In this document: piece after piece, positions 37,204 through 46,958 of the stretch
How positions within the stretch are numbered: position 1 is the first letter of the stretch
Layout of the letters: each line of letters begins with the position of its first letter
Assembly: GCA_016839245.1 (NCBI GenBank)
Contig: JAEOUN010000039.1
Coordinates: 1-62,616 of the forward strand
Direction of reading: 5' to 3'
DNA length: 62,616 nt
Source: Candidatus Thorarchaeota archaeon
Lineage (GTDB): Archaea > Asgardarchaeota > Thorarchaeia > Thorarchaeales > Thorarchaeaceae
Made by a program: the position numbers and the translations under genes
Notes under the pieces: model-generated
The model's database searches: none
Told to the model about the DNA's origin: nothing
What the model saw: only the letters and a program-made list of their open reading frames with translations

Positions 37204-38271
37204 TTACTTCATAGTTCCTATGAGTTCCTTTCCTCTTACCTTTTCTTTCTGTGCATTGAGATATTCTAGTGATACATATTGCTGATTTATTGCAAATGTC
37301 ATTGCTGGAGAGAGGTAGAAATTCTTCACAGCACCAAAAGTATCCGGAAATCTCTGATCATACTCTTCTTCCCATGCCAGATAATCGTCTATTCGATAGA
37401 AACTATTGAATGAGAGAAGATTGTATCGACCTACATTTGCTTTGAACAACATTGTAACATGGGGATCATCCATGAGCAGTTTTGCTATTCTATTCTTATT
37501 CTTCCGAATCTCAAGAAGAGAGATAACCAAGAAATAGTCAGGAGGAGTCCATATCCTTGGAAAACGACAGGTTGGTGGGAGAACTATCTTTTCTTCTAGC
37601 AGTAGATCAAGTCGACGCTGTATTGTTTTCCGATGAACGTTGAGGGATTTTGCTAGACTATTAGGATTAATGTGGACACCTTTTCCCGATAGAAGGGCTT
37701 CCAGTAAATCTACGGCGATGTCATCCAAATCAAGCCCATTTACTTTCGGATGATATCCTCGATGATAATTACTTTTGAAAACTTCAAAAGCAGATTCAGG
37801 ATTGTTCTTTAATATAGCCTTAGTACTCAGATAATACGGTTCAGAGGGGATATAATCAGATCCATTCTTTAGCAGTATCTGATTTTCACCAAGAATTCTT
37901 TCTTTCCAAATTTGATAATCGTAGAGGTCTCTATGTAATTCTATCATTAATGTGTTGTACTCTTCTTCCTTAACAAAGAAAGCTGCAAGTATATTTGGAT
38001 CAATTTCAATCCACAAATTCGTTTTCGCATTACGAGGCAAGTTAATTTTTTCAATGACAAAAAGTGGAAGCTCATTCATTATCCATTGAAAGGGTAAGAA
38101 AGGAAGGTCAATGATTTCATGTTGAATAAGACTGTCAAACCTTGATTGAATTGTATTTCGATGTTTTCCAAGCAATGTGGATAATTCACTGATATTGACA
38201 TCAACGCCCTGACCTGAACATGCAAGTCTTAGAATGTCAATATTGAGTTGGTCATTTAGAAGTTCGTTCAT
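37204..38271 (-). CDS. Double winged-helix regulator, Lrp-like
   Basis: A 355-residue protein built of two tandem homologous halves. Half one starts ILRLACSGQGVDVNISELSTLLGKHRNTIQSRFDSLIQ (about 14-52), half two LLEALLSGKGVHINPNSLAKSLNVHRKTIQRRLDLLLEE (about 188-227); both are winged helices with matching recognition helices (RNTIQSRFDSL and RKTIQRRLDLL) and each is followed by a sensing domain. So it arose by internal duplication. It lies divergent to glutamate dehydrogenase and may regulate it; both promoters share 38272-38624. Confidence 0.75.
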   Translation of the reverse strand: MNELLNDQLNIDILRLACSGQGVDVNISELSTLLGKHRNTIQSRFDSLIQHEIIDLPFLPFQWIMNELPLFVIEKINLPRNAKTNLWIEIDPNILAAFFVKEEEYNTLMIELHRDLYDYQIWKERILGENQILLKNGSDYIPSEPYYLSTKAILKNNPESAFEVFKSNYHRGYHPKVNGLDLDDIAVDLLEALLSGKGVHINPNSLAKSLNVHRKTIQRRLDLLLEEKIVLPPTCRFPRIWTPPDYFLVISLLEIRKNKNRIAKLLMDDPHVTMLFKANVGRYNLLSFNSFYRIDDYLAWEEEYDQRFPDTFGAVKNFYLSPAMTFAINQQYVSLEYLNAQKEKVRGKELIGTMK

Positions 38272-38624
38272 CGTACCTATCCTCGAAATTGTTACAATTC
38301 AATCCAATGAGCAATTCCATACACTAAGATATCCGTATAGTGGATGGTATAACACTATTTGCTAATTATTATCCCATAATTGTCATTTACTATATAAATA
38401 TAATGGCATAAATGTCACTTTATTAGGCATATATTCCCATGTACCATTATCATTGATAACTATGGTTCTTATGGAATAGGGGGCATTTTCAACCTTAAAT
38501 ACTTTAATTTATTGTTAATGAATAACATTAAATCAATGAAATGTGTTACTAAATAGCATATTTTTCAATTCCTAATGCATTATATTTATATTATGAGCAT
38601 ATTTATAATACATAAGTGATACTC
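38272..38624. promoter_or_regulatory. AT-rich divergent promoter region (regulator/gdhA)
   Basis: About 350 nt without a gene. TATATTTATA at 38581-38590 is well placed for gdhA (AAGTGAT ribosome-binding site at 38614-38620). A second TATA-like ACTATATAAATATAA around 38390 could serve either strand. Two TGTCA-rich direct repeats flank it (around 38382 and 38413) and may bind the double winged-helix regulator. Confidence 0.45.
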
Positions 38625-39830
38625 ATGTCAGCTACTGATGGCAAAACTGTACTAAGTACGAAACATGTCATAGAAGTACTCGATCATGTGAATGTTTCAT
38701 CATTTCTGGACTCATGGGGTCCTGAAGAAGTTATACAAGTATACGATCCAAATTCTGGAATGCAAGGATTTCTTGTCATTGATAACACTGCTCTTGGTCC
38801 AGGTAAGGGAGGGATAAGAATCTCTTCCAGTGTCACTCCATTGGAGGTCTTTGGACTTGCACGTGCAATGACGTGGAAATGCTCACTAGCCGACATTCCG
38901 TTTGGTGGAGCAAAATCCGGAATTCGAGCAGATCCTTACACAATAGACAAGTTGCGATTCGTTAAGGAATTTGCTGAAAAAATCGCACCTTCAGTACCAT
39001 CACGTTATGTTGCCGCACCCGATATGAATGTGGGTGAGAAAGAAATTCAGGCATTTGTGGAGACAATAGGAGACCGTCAGGCAGCGACTGGAAAGCCTGC
39101 AAAACTTGGTGGGATTCCACATGAACTCGGTACAACAGGCTTTGGTGTAGGCATTTCTCTGGAGAAATCATTTGAGATGATTGGCGACTCAATAGGATTG
39201 CCAAAGGATTTGGCGGATGCAAGAGTTGTCATCCAGGGCTTTGGAAATGTAGGTCTATGGATTGCAAAATTCCTAAGTAATAAGGGAGTAAAAATCGTTG
39301 CACTCAACGATTACTGGGGAACTATATACAATAAAGACGGTATTGACATAGATCAAGTAGAACGATACGCATACGCAACAAGTGAGCAGATGTCTATCAA
39401 GAACTGTCGGCAAGGCTCTGTTCTAGCAAGAGATGCTATCCTAGGTATCAACTGTGATATCTTTGTTCCATGTGCTGTTGGGAATGTCATAAACGAAGCC
39501 ACATGTCATTCGATCAAGGCAAAGATGATCGTTGAGGGAGCTAACAATGCAACAACTTCAGTGGCAGAAAGATATCTCTTCGAAAACAATGTAATCGTCG
39601 TACCAGACTTCCTAGCCAATGCAGGGGGTGTGATTGGATCATATGTTGAGTATAAGAATGGCACAGAAGAAGAAGCATTCTCTATGATTGAAACTAAAAT
39701 CAAGAAGAACACTGAACGTGTAATTAATGATGCTATCAATAGAAAACTCACACCAAGACAAGTAGCATTAGAGATTGCACAACAACGAATAATGGATGCC
39801 ATGGAAAAAAAAGGCAAAGGCCGTAACTAA
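38625..39830 (+). CDS. gdhA: Glu/Leu/Phe/Val dehydrogenase (glutamate dehydrogenase)
   Basis: A 401-residue amino-acid dehydrogenase interconverting glutamate and 2-oxoglutarate plus ammonium. Substrate motif GPGKGGIRISS (about 61-71), catalytic lysine in PFGGAKSGIR (about 98-107) and the Rossmann VVIQGFGNVGLW (about 205-216) are complete. ATG 38625, after AAGTGAT, is preferred over GTG 38616. The next gene begins 2 nt after its stop, so they are co-transcribed. Confidence 0.93.
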   Translation: MSATDGKTVLSTKHVIEVLDHVNVSSFLDSWGPEEVIQVYDPNSGMQGFLVIDNTALGPGKGGIRISSSVTPLEVFGLARAMTWKCSLADIPFGGAKSGIRADPYTIDKLRFVKEFAEKIAPSVPSRYVAAPDMNVGEKEIQAFVETIGDRQAATGKPAKLGGIPHELGTTGFGVGISLEKSFEMIGDSIGLPKDLADARVVIQGFGNVGLWIAKFLSNKGVKIVALNDYWGTIYNKDGIDIDQVERYAYATSEQMSIKNCRQGSVLARDAILGINCDIFVPCAVGNVINEATCHSIKAKMIVEGANNATTSVAERYLFENNVIVVPDFLANAGGVIGSYVEYKNGTEEEAFSMIETKIKKNTERVINDAINRKLTPRQVALEIAQQRIMDAMEKKGKGRN

Positions 39831-39832
39831 AC

Positions 39833-40639
39833 ATGGTAAGCATTCAGACAGATGTCACTACATCTCACTTCCAACTAATTTGGGGTCATTTAAGAAATCT
39901 CATAGATTTCGAGAATGTTGTAATACCAGGTAGTGTTAGACTTGTCGGAACGATTTGTGGTGAGTTTCCTGTCGATGCTTACACCCCTGTGTTCCTTGAA
40001 ATTGCTAAGGAGCACAGAAGAGAGGACCTGTCAGGCAGATTCAATTGTCCAGGATCAACAGCAGGACAGGCCCTCTATAATAATTACTGGCATCCAGTGA
40101 GAACTATACCACTTCCCCTCTTTGATGCCGAACCGGGCCTAAGTACACAAGAGCTATGTAAAGGGTACCACCAGTTGCTAAAGGACTGGCATGATTCCTG
40201 TATTCCTGACAACCTTCCTTGTGCTGCAGTTTCCTTGAAATTTCATGGAAATTATTGTGATGAGAGAGAGGCTCAACAAATTGTTGTATTGATAATCTAT
40301 CCTAATCGTACAGCTAGGTTACTATTTCTCGATTTTTTTGAAGGAGCATTAGACGACTGTATCTCTCCAGAGTGGTACCTTAGTGTATCAAAATTGAAGT
40401 CAATGGATGCAGCCATTCAAGAGTTTAGAGAAACACCAATGAACCAATGTGGTCTGCAGCGAACATATTCATCCATTCTAATCAAGCCAAATTTCCTTGG
40501 TGATATTCTTATCAGAGGAAAGCAAAATGAAACCAGTTTGAGAAAATGGGGATATGAATGGACCTATGCATCCAGACATGATTTGACTCTTGATTTGCAT
40601 AATCTTCTTGATGAACTTCAAGACTTATTCGCTTATTGA
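39833..40639 (+). CDS. Hypothetical protein downstream of gdhA, 268 aa
   Basis: Starts 2 nt behind the gdhA stop (TAA-AC-ATG), so almost certainly in the same operon. The 268-residue soluble product has eight cysteines spread over the length and several conserved-looking short motifs (FHGNYCDEREAQQIVVLIIYP, LDFFEGALDDC), no membrane segment and no recognised domain. Its position suggests a role in amino-acid metabolism, but that is inference only. Confidence 0.65.
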   Translation: MVSIQTDVTTSHFQLIWGHLRNLIDFENVVIPGSVRLVGTICGEFPVDAYTPVFLEIAKEHRREDLSGRFNCPGSTAGQALYNNYWHPVRTIPLPLFDAEPGLSTQELCKGYHQLLKDWHDSCIPDNLPCAAVSLKFHGNYCDEREAQQIVVLIIYPNRTARLLFLDFFEGALDDCISPEWYLSVSKLKSMDAAIQEFRETPMNQCGLQRTYSSILIKPNFLGDILIRGKQNETSLRKWGYEWTYASRHDLTLDLHNLLDELQDLFAY

Positions 40640-40691
40640 TAGATGTGTAAAAAGCTTACCTAGAGATAGGAATAGACTGTTGCTGAGGATT

Positions 40692-41321
40692 TCATCTTGA
40701 AGTATTGAACGTACTATTCCAAGTAACAATCTCATCAATATCACCCTTACTTGTGACTGTTCGCGCCAGTATGACGCAGAAACCAGAAGTCATTCTCTTT
40801 TGAATAACAATGAATGCACATAGACTTCCAAGAAAGGATATAGATGCCACTCCTGCAACAACTAGAAGAAAAATATCAAGAGGAAAGGGAGAGAGGGTGC
40901 TAATTCCTATAAGAATTAGCAGAGAGAATAGTTCAGTAATATAAACTGCTGGTCGAAGAAATGGAGCCGATGCGACCTGGTAGACCTCTTTGGCAGACAT
41001 TCGCTCCACCTCCTCAATGCTGAAACTGACATCACCCACTCGATGTACCTTGAAATTAGTTGCGCGGTATCCCAACTCTTGGAGCTTTATGATGTGCGAT
41101 CGCTCATGCAATGTATTCGTAAGAATAGTAGATATGAGATAGAAGATAAAATACACAGACCCGAAGAATAGGAAGTCAAAGATCCAAGATGGCGTGAATG
41201 CGGTCTTACCAATTACACCTATGACAAAGATGACCAGAAATAATGTAAGAGATTTCGATTGGACTACTTGGAGATATAGAATATTTGCAGCATTTACGTC
41301 ATCGGTCATGTGTTCATTCAT
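40692..41321 (-). CDS. Multi-span membrane protein with HERSH motif, possible zinc peptidase
   Basis: A 209-residue protein with four to five membrane segments. After the second is LHERSHIIKLQELGY, where HERSH fits the HExxH zinc motif at the end of a membrane helix, as in site-2-protease-like (M50/DUF3267-type) membrane peptidases; a later VASAPFLRPAVYI resembles the central proline/Asn helix of that group, without the usual DG motif. This could be an intramembrane peptidase, but the match is weak. Confidence 0.6.
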   Translation of the reverse strand: MNEHMTDDVNAANILYLQVVQSKSLTLFLVIFVIGVIGKTAFTPSWIFDFLFFGSVYFIFYLISTILTNTLHERSHIIKLQELGYRATNFKVHRVGDVSFSIEEVERMSAKEVYQVASAPFLRPAVYITELFSLLILIGISTLSPFPLDIFLLVVAGVASISFLGSLCAFIVIQKRMTSGFCVILARTVTSKGDIDEIVTWNSTFNTSR

Positions 41322-41760
41322 CTATTGTCTGTGTTGATAGATTTTCTGCTATCCTTTTCTAGAATCAATCAAATCATAATAAAGCATTTTTCAGACTAAG
41401 TCAACAATAGAACGAAAGTGAAAGAAGGTTTGGCAAAATGAAAGATATACCACAACGGATGTATGAGAAGAATGGCTCTAAGACTACTAGATGAATTGAC
41501 GGACCGAATCTCTCATTGAGCATATAATCCATCTCACGTTCTATACTATTTGAATCATACGTTGTTAACAGGAAACATTAGCATTATGGCTGTGACTAAG
41601 AAGAGAGGGAAGAAAATCAGAGAGAAGAAGTCGAGAGTCATTCTTGCCTTCACTCGGATGTCAGAATTAAGGATTTGAAATGATAAATATCTGTGTAATG
41701 TACGATATTGGAGAGAGCGAATAATATAGATGGTTGAGGTATATAGGGTAGGTGATAATA
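41322..41760. other. Intergenic region without a supported gene
   Basis: I see no protein-like frame with a ribosome-binding site. The first part is the upstream region of the minus gene starting at 41321 and the last part must carry the promoter for 41761. A weak resemblance to repeat copy B (ATGAGAAGAATGGCTC around 41463) is too short to call. Confidence 0.35.
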
Positions 41761-42216
41761 ATGACTTCAGGAAATCCTTCAGAAAAAGAACCAATTCTAA
41801 GGCTTCGTGATAATCGGGAGGAGGTCGTCTCATTTAGAGTCACAGTTGTTGATGACGGGAACTGCCGGGCTAACCACAAAGTTGGGCAGGAGTTCGAATT
41901 CAGTTGGAAATCTCCAGAGGGCATGTGTACAGAGAGCCTTGTCGGAATGTATCCGGTGTTACATTCAATGCGAGTCTTTGGTGATATGAGGGAGTTGGGT
42001 AGTCCAGAGCATAATGTGAGAGTGTATACGTGTCCATCTCGAGAGATCAAATTTAGGATTGAGGCTCAGTATAAATGCAATATATGTGGAAGTCAGCTAC
42101 AGGTCACCAAAGATGGAGTTCAATCGCTTCGTCTACAATGCATGAAACCAGAGTTCCCTCTTCGAGTGTGTGAACCATGTTATTCGAAATATAGAGATTG
42201 GAGAATTGAATGGTAA
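41761..42216 (+). CDS. TIGR04076-type protein with zinc-ribbon tail
   Basis: A 151-residue protein whose N-terminal part (VTVVDDGNCRANHKVGQEFEFSWKSPEGMCTESLVGMYPVL, then MRVFGD) is the TIGR04076 family pattern, seen in anaerobes and of unknown function. The C-terminal half adds four cysteines in CNICGS and CEPCYS (about 102-143), a likely zinc ribbon. ATG 41761 with GGTGAT upstream is used as start. It is the last ordinary gene before the repeat array. Confidence 0.72.
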   Translation: MTSGNPSEKEPILRLRDNREEVVSFRVTVVDDGNCRANHKVGQEFEFSWKSPEGMCTESLVGMYPVLHSMRVFGDMRELGSPEHNVRVYTCPSREIKFRIEAQYKCNICGSQLQVTKDGVQSLRLQCMKPEFPLRVCEPCYSKYRDWRIEW

Positions 42217-42245
42217 GATTGTTTGTCAAATACTGAGGAGAACAT

Positions 42246-42465
42246 GTGGTTTAATAAAGACAGACAAGGGTAAGATCCCAGAGAACCTAAATCTGTTGAA
42301 GGTCCGTACTTATCTCGCTGTTCCAAAGACCCACAAGAAGTACTAGTTTCTTCATCCATGAAATAGAGACCTAGGTGTTAATCGATAGAAGAAGAGAAGA
42401 ACCCTCGACTGACTATTCACAGCTTCCGCTACGGATACTTTGTTAAAGAAAGAAATCAATTGTAA
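42246..42465 (+). repeat. Array repeat copy A (long, most diverged)
   Basis: First member of the family. Aligned to copy E without gaps over its right two thirds; it ends with CACAGCTTCCGCTACGG (20 nt or less shown). The ORF1-equivalent (42260-42346) ends early at TAG and the ORF2-equivalent (42385-42465) has ATA in place of ATG, but keeps exactly 26 codons. It is therefore an old copy that once coded for protein. Confidence 0.75.
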
Positions 42466-42501
42466 GCAGATACAAGCTCACTTCATTTGGAGGATTATTA
42501 G

Positions 42502-43089
42502 ATGAATAGAACGAATCCCGAGGTTGATATATTTCTAAACAAAGCCAAAAAGTGGCAGGAGGAATTTGAAAAGTTGAGAATGATCATTCTTGACTGCGGG
42601 CTAATCGAGGAATTCAAGTGGGGTAAACCTTGTTACACATTTCAGAAGAGCAACGTAGTTTTGATTCACGGGTTCAAAGAGTACTGTGCACTTCTATTTT
42701 TCAAAGGTGTCTTGTTAAAAGATACCAAGGGCATTTTAGTCACACAGACGGAGAATACACAGACGGCACGCCAGATTCGGTTTGCCAATGCTCGAGAAAT
42801 AGTTGAGATGAAGCCCATCTTGAAAGTCTATATTCAGGAAGCCATTGAAATAGAGAGAGCTGGTCTGAAGGTGAATCTCAAAAAGGTAACAGAGTACAGA
42901 GTTCCTGAAGAATTTCAAAATAAATTAGATGAAAATCATGCTTTGAAGACTGCTTTTGATGCATTGACCCCGGGACGACAAAGAGCATACCTGCTGTATT
43001 TTTCTGCACCTAAACAATCCAAAACTCGTGAGTCAAGGATTGAAAAATACATGCAGCACATTCTCAACGGAAAGGGATTGAATGACTAA
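42502..43089 (+). CDS. YdeI/OmpD-associated family protein (DUF1801-like)
   Basis: A 195-residue protein matching the YdeI-type family: FEKLRMIILDCGLIEEFKWGKPCYTFQKSNVVLIHGFKEYCALLFFKG (about 19-66) is the DUF1801 core, and ALTPGRQRAYLLYFSAPKQSKTRESRIEKYMQHILNGKG (about 153-191) is the C-terminal YdeI helix motif. Biochemical role is unknown; it is a soluble small protein common on mobile regions. First cargo gene right of copy A. Confidence 0.85.
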   Translation: MNRTNPEVDIFLNKAKKWQEEFEKLRMIILDCGLIEEFKWGKPCYTFQKSNVVLIHGFKEYCALLFFKGVLLKDTKGILVTQTENTQTARQIRFANAREIVEMKPILKVYIQEAIEIERAGLKVNLKKVTEYRVPEEFQNKLDENHALKTAFDALTPGRQRAYLLYFSAPKQSKTRESRIEKYMQHILNGKGLND

Positions 43090-43243
43090 TACATTCGATG
43101 AGAGAAATTAAATATCAATGTCAAAAGAGATACAAAATGAAGAGGGCAGCCTACTAGCTCTTTACTCTCTGTAATCAATCTCATTTTATTTCAATAAGCT
43201 CTTAAGATTTTGATTGAAATATAATCCTTGGAGAGAGGAACTT

Positions 43244-43444
43244 TTGTCTTACAAACATCTTCTTCTCGGAATAGGACTCACTGTAATTATGATTGGGTTA
43301 GTCATAGAAGACTTTCTACGATACCAATTTTGGATTAATAAACCACCTCTTTCACCTGGACCTGTTCTTATTGCTACAGCTGGATTGACAGTCTTTGTTC
43401 CAATAGGCATTGTTATTCTGATAATTGGCGCAGTACAGAAATAA
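43244..43444 (+). CDS. Small two-span membrane protein, about 66 aa
   Basis: Two clear membrane helices (LLLGIGLTVIMIGLVI and VLIATAGLTVFVPIGIVILIIGAV) joined by a basic/aromatic loop. TTG 43244 with GAGAGGAA upstream is preferred; an open frame also reaches TTG 43214. Unknown family. Confidence 0.55.
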   Translation: MSYKHLLLGIGLTVIMIGLVIEDFLRYQFWINKPPLSPGPVLIATAGLTVFVPIGIVILIIGAVQK

Positions 43445-43555
43445 CAGCGTGAGCGTGACTCAACAACCACAGAAAGAGTAAGATAGGTGTTAAGGTATTT
43501 ATGAGTCAAAAATCATACATACTTTGAGTTTGTTAATCCATAGGAAGGCATAATC

Positions 43556-43948
43556 TTGAACGAGTCAGTGAGGATGTGGACAGCGAGCGGAACGCTTGTC
43601 ACTGCAGCTGCAACTGCTATCGGTATCATTTGTGCCTACTTTCAGACAGATCCGGGGGCAGACTTTACTTTAGTACTCGCCACTCTGATAGTCCTTCAAA
43701 TCTTTGGAGCAGACTTGTTTGCTATTGCAGTCCTTGACTGGAAACAAGAGGCCAATAGTATTATTGTGTTTATTGTGATAGTAATTGGGCTTGTTGGCTT
43801 CTGTGCTTCTGCTTTATTTCATAATGCGCTTGCATATGCTTTCTTTCCAAGGACGATCATATCCACGCTTTTGAGCATTCACTTCATGGAGGTCGGAATG
43901 CTTGGTGTCTTTCTGTGGATTTTACGGAAGCACATTCCAAGTAAATGA
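43556..43948 (+). CDS. Four-span membrane protein, 130 aa
   Basis: A TTG-initiated 130-residue protein with four hydrophobic segments (about 10-28, 36-56, 66-85, 100-122) and no charged catalytic motif. Nothing else can be said. It shares strand and proximity with the small protein before it and precedes repeat copy B. Confidence 0.6.
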   Translation: MNESVRMWTASGTLVTAAATAIGIICAYFQTDPGADFTLVLATLIVLQIFGADLFAIAVLDWKQEANSIIVFIVIVIGLVGFCASALFHNALAYAFFPRTIISTLLSIHFMEVGMLGVFLWILRKHIPSK

Positions 43949-43980
43949 TAGCCAGAAACCATCTGAAGAGAATAAAATGA

Positions 43981-44065
43981 TTAAGAATGAGAAGAAGAGG
44001 TGGCTCAACAAGACAGGTTGAGAATAATTGCCTAGTAATCCAATCTGGTCAGTTGAACAGAGCAG
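43981..44065 (+). repeat. Array repeat copy B
   Basis: Contains GGTGGCTCAACAAGACAGG as in copy M, then diverges. From ATG 43987 an open frame of 41 codons runs through it, but without the MKRVAQQ consensus frame. Confidence 0.65.
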
Positions 44066-44146
44066 TTACTCAAAATAGCCAGCAGGACACTTTCAAGACG
44101 AAATTTATTTGATTTTGGAACGTACGACTCAAAGAGATGGAATATT

Positions 44147-45985
44147 GTGAAAGATGAATTTCTTGATAATTTATTTTCAATACCATTTATTCACAAAATC
44201 ATTATTTCACCTGATGGTAAAGATATTGTATTTGAGTGGCAAAACGTCCACAAAAATGTTGAAATCTACTATGTACCAAGTGACGGAAGTGCAGACCCCA
44301 TTCCATTAACAGAAACTAATGAAATTACCAGATGCAGATCATTTTACCCAATAAGTAGGTCTATAATAGTGGCTGAAGACAGAAATGGAAATGAGCGGTA
44401 CCAATTATTTCGAGTGGACTTAGAGCGACCCAAGAAAATGATTCCAATTACAGCTGAAAATCCTCCGTATTTCATTAGAGGTGGTGAATTTCATCCGAAT
44501 GAGAGGTGGTTAGTATTCGGGGCGAATTACTCTTTTGAGAGAGCAAAGGAAATTGAACCAACTCACGTATTCAGACAGGATATTCAAAATGGGGAAATCA
44601 TTTGTTTAGCACGACCTGCAAAAGCCACATGGTTGGTTCCAAAATTATCAAAGAACGGCAATTATGTTCTTTATAACAGAAAGGAGTATCATCCCAAAGG
44701 TCATCAGCTTTGGCTAGTAGATATTGAGGGAAAAGAAGATAGAGAACTACTCAATTTTGGAAAACAAGCAAGAGTGGACGGATATTGGTTACATGATAGT
44801 GAGCGATTAGTATTCATAACTGATACCAAAAATGATGAGTTACAGAACTACTATTCAGTTGGGATATATGATATACAATCAGAGGAAATTGAATGGATTA
44901 TTGATGATTCTTCAAGAAACGTAGAAAGTATTTACGTCCCTTATTATGGTAATTATATCATTACTCGGGAATATAGGAAAGGGAATTTACAAAATTCAAT
45001 AATAGACCTAACTGACATGAGTGAAATAAGAATACCAAGAGTAAATGGAAATCTAGCTGTTTTGGCACCTTTTGCCAACCGATTCTGGATAGGAGTCTAT
45101 TATTCTTCTACTCAACCAGCGGATCTAGTTTGTTTTGACCTAGATGATATAGATATTGAGAAATTCAAATCCCTGACAAATGTATGGTCTAGAACAAATC
45201 TGAAAAAAACAGATCTGACACCAGCGATGGACTTCAATTGGAAATCTGAAGATAGTCTCGATATTCATGGTTGGCTTTATAGACCCAAGAAATCAAATGG
45301 AAAAACCATTATTTTTGTTCATGGAGGACCGACACAACATTCAATCGATTATATCACTCCTGAAATTCAATACTATGCATATTGTGGATTTACTGTTTTA
45401 GATCCAAATTACAGGGGTTCAACGGGATACGGTGTTGATTTTGAAAATGCAATAAGAAAGAATGGTTGGGGGACAGATGAACAGACAGATATCTGGAAAG
45501 GAATTGAATCACTTATTGAACAAGGATTTTCTGAAGAAGGAAGAATTGGAATTACTGGGACAAGTTATGGGGGATATTCTTCATGGATCGGGATAACAAA
45601 GGCACCACTACAGCTGATTGCAGCTGCAGCTCCAATATGTGGTATGACAGATTTAGTACTTGACTATCAAAAGACGAGACCAGACATACGACGTTCAGCT
45701 GAACAAATGCTTGGAGGTTCACCTGAGGAGGTTCCAGAAATATACTATGATAGGTCTCCAATTAATTTCATACAGAATATCAAAGGAAAATTGCTTATTA
45801 TTCAAGGAGCCAAAGATCCCAATGTTACAATTGAGAATGTAATAGCTGTAGAAGGGAAACTGAAAGACTACAAGATCGAGTATGAAAAACTCATTTTTGA
45901 AAATGAAGGACATGGGATAGTTCGAACAGAAAATAAAAAACTACTCGTAAAATTGGTAACGGATTTCTTTGAAAAATCACTCTAA
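44147..45985 (+). CDS. S9-family serine peptidase (acylaminoacyl-peptidase-like)
   Basis: A 612-residue prolyl-oligopeptidase family enzyme. The N-terminal 360 residues form the beta-propeller; the C-terminal alpha/beta-hydrolase domain contains TIIFVHGGPTQHS (oxyanion), YRGSTGYGVDFENAI, the nucleophile elbow GITGTSYGGYSSW (Ser in G-T-S-Y-G-G), the aspartate in GAKDPNV and histidine in ENEGHGI. It cleaves short or acylated peptides in the cytosol (no signal peptide). GTG start. One of the largest cargo genes. Confidence 0.92.
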   Translation: MKDEFLDNLFSIPFIHKIIISPDGKDIVFEWQNVHKNVEIYYVPSDGSADPIPLTETNEITRCRSFYPISRSIIVAEDRNGNERYQLFRVDLERPKKMIPITAENPPYFIRGGEFHPNERWLVFGANYSFERAKEIEPTHVFRQDIQNGEIICLARPAKATWLVPKLSKNGNYVLYNRKEYHPKGHQLWLVDIEGKEDRELLNFGKQARVDGYWLHDSERLVFITDTKNDELQNYYSVGIYDIQSEEIEWIIDDSSRNVESIYVPYYGNYIITREYRKGNLQNSIIDLTDMSEIRIPRVNGNLAVLAPFANRFWIGVYYSSTQPADLVCFDLDDIDIEKFKSLTNVWSRTNLKKTDLTPAMDFNWKSEDSLDIHGWLYRPKKSNGKTIIFVHGGPTQHSIDYITPEIQYYAYCGFTVLDPNYRGSTGYGVDFENAIRKNGWGTDEQTDIWKGIESLIEQGFSEEGRIGITGTSYGGYSSWIGITKAPLQLIAAAAPICGMTDLVLDYQKTRPDIRRSAEQMLGGSPEEVPEIYYDRSPINFIQNIKGKLLIIQGAKDPNVTIENVIAVEGKLKDYKIEYEKLIFENEGHGIVRTENKKLLVKLVTDFFEKSL

Positions 45986-46130
45986 TTCTCTCTTTGGTCA
46001 TCCTTTTTTCATCTTGGGATTTCATTCAAGGTTTACAACAGCATAAAGGAGAAAGGATTGCATAACAAAGACAAAGTGCTGGATTTTGACAAGTATTGGA
46101 AGATCTAACGTTCATGTTGAAACATGTCAA

Positions 46131-46171
46131 AAGAGTCCTTCCACCTAGATAACAAATAGAGAGGCAAATGG
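46131..46171 (+). repeat. Partial array repeat (left end only)
   Basis: CTTCCACC, GATAACAAATAGAG and CAAATGGG occur in the same order as at the left end of copy J, but the GGTGGCTCAACA core is missing, so this looks like an internally deleted remnant. Confidence 0.5.
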
Positions 46172-46178
46172 GACTATT

Positions 46179-46634
46179 TCAATCACTCCAAGGTTCAAGA
46201 GGTTTTTGTTCTCCAAAGTACTTCATCAACAAGGGACCAACAACAAATTGGATGAGAATTGGTCCAACATACTCAAATGTTGTTGAGTGTAAAAGCCAGG
46301 GCGACGAGATGATGGCCATTACAGAGGGGTAGAGTAATGATAGGATTCCAGATCGGATAGCCATTCGTCTACGAGTGTAGTCGTTGAAATATCTGATGAC
46401 CTCTATTCCAAACCAGATGTTAAAGATGCCATAAAATAGACCCCTTCCTATAATGATGTACATGTAAAATAGTATCGAACCATTATATGCATATACCTCA
46501 GGCATGATACCCCATAATATGGCGTGCATTGATACCGTGAGGATAGAGTTACGGAGCGAGAAAAAGTATACACCAAAGGGGGCAAACAGAGTTGTGATAA
46601 CCATGATCCATTTTGCCCATAAATCATTGATCAT
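46179..46634 (-). CDS. Membrane protein, 151 aa
   Basis: About four hydrophobic segments with a positive loop (RRRMAIRSG) in the middle and no family motif I recognise. It is transcribed leftward, away from copy C. Confidence 0.6.
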   Translation of the reverse strand: MINDLWAKWIMVITTLFAPFGVYFFSLRNSILTVSMHAILWGIMPEVYAYNGSILFYMYIIIGRGLFYGIFNIWFGIEVIRYFNDYTRRRMAIRSGILSLLYPSVMAIISSPWLLHSTTFEYVGPILIQFVVGPLLMKYFGEQKPLEPWSD

Positions 46635-46769
46635 TCTTCAGTAACCACCATATCGACTACCACGTAAATAAAGTCAAGGAATTCAGAGTCATACTGATTC
46701 TTAAATCAGTTGGGAGAGTGTCATGTCATGTTAGAATTATCCCTGAAACGAAACCATCTAATCGTCAGA

Positions 46770-46872
46770 TAGAAAATCCACTACGTTGAGTAGATTGATG
46801 AAATGAAAGGGGGGCTCAACAAAACAAGTGCAGAGTATTACCTGATAACCCAATTTGGCCCTTCGAAATCCT
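46770..46872 (+). repeat. Array repeat copy C
   Basis: Core GGGGCTCAACAAAACAAG preceded by AAAATCCACTACGTTGAG, the left-end motif of the family. GTTGAG and CTCAAC form an inverted pair here. Confidence 0.65.
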
Positions 46873-46958
46873 TGATTAAACTAAGATCGTTGAAACTTGC
46901 AAAATAGGATGGTGACAACTTAGATTGTTTTGATGCATGTTTCGTGATTTCAATATTA

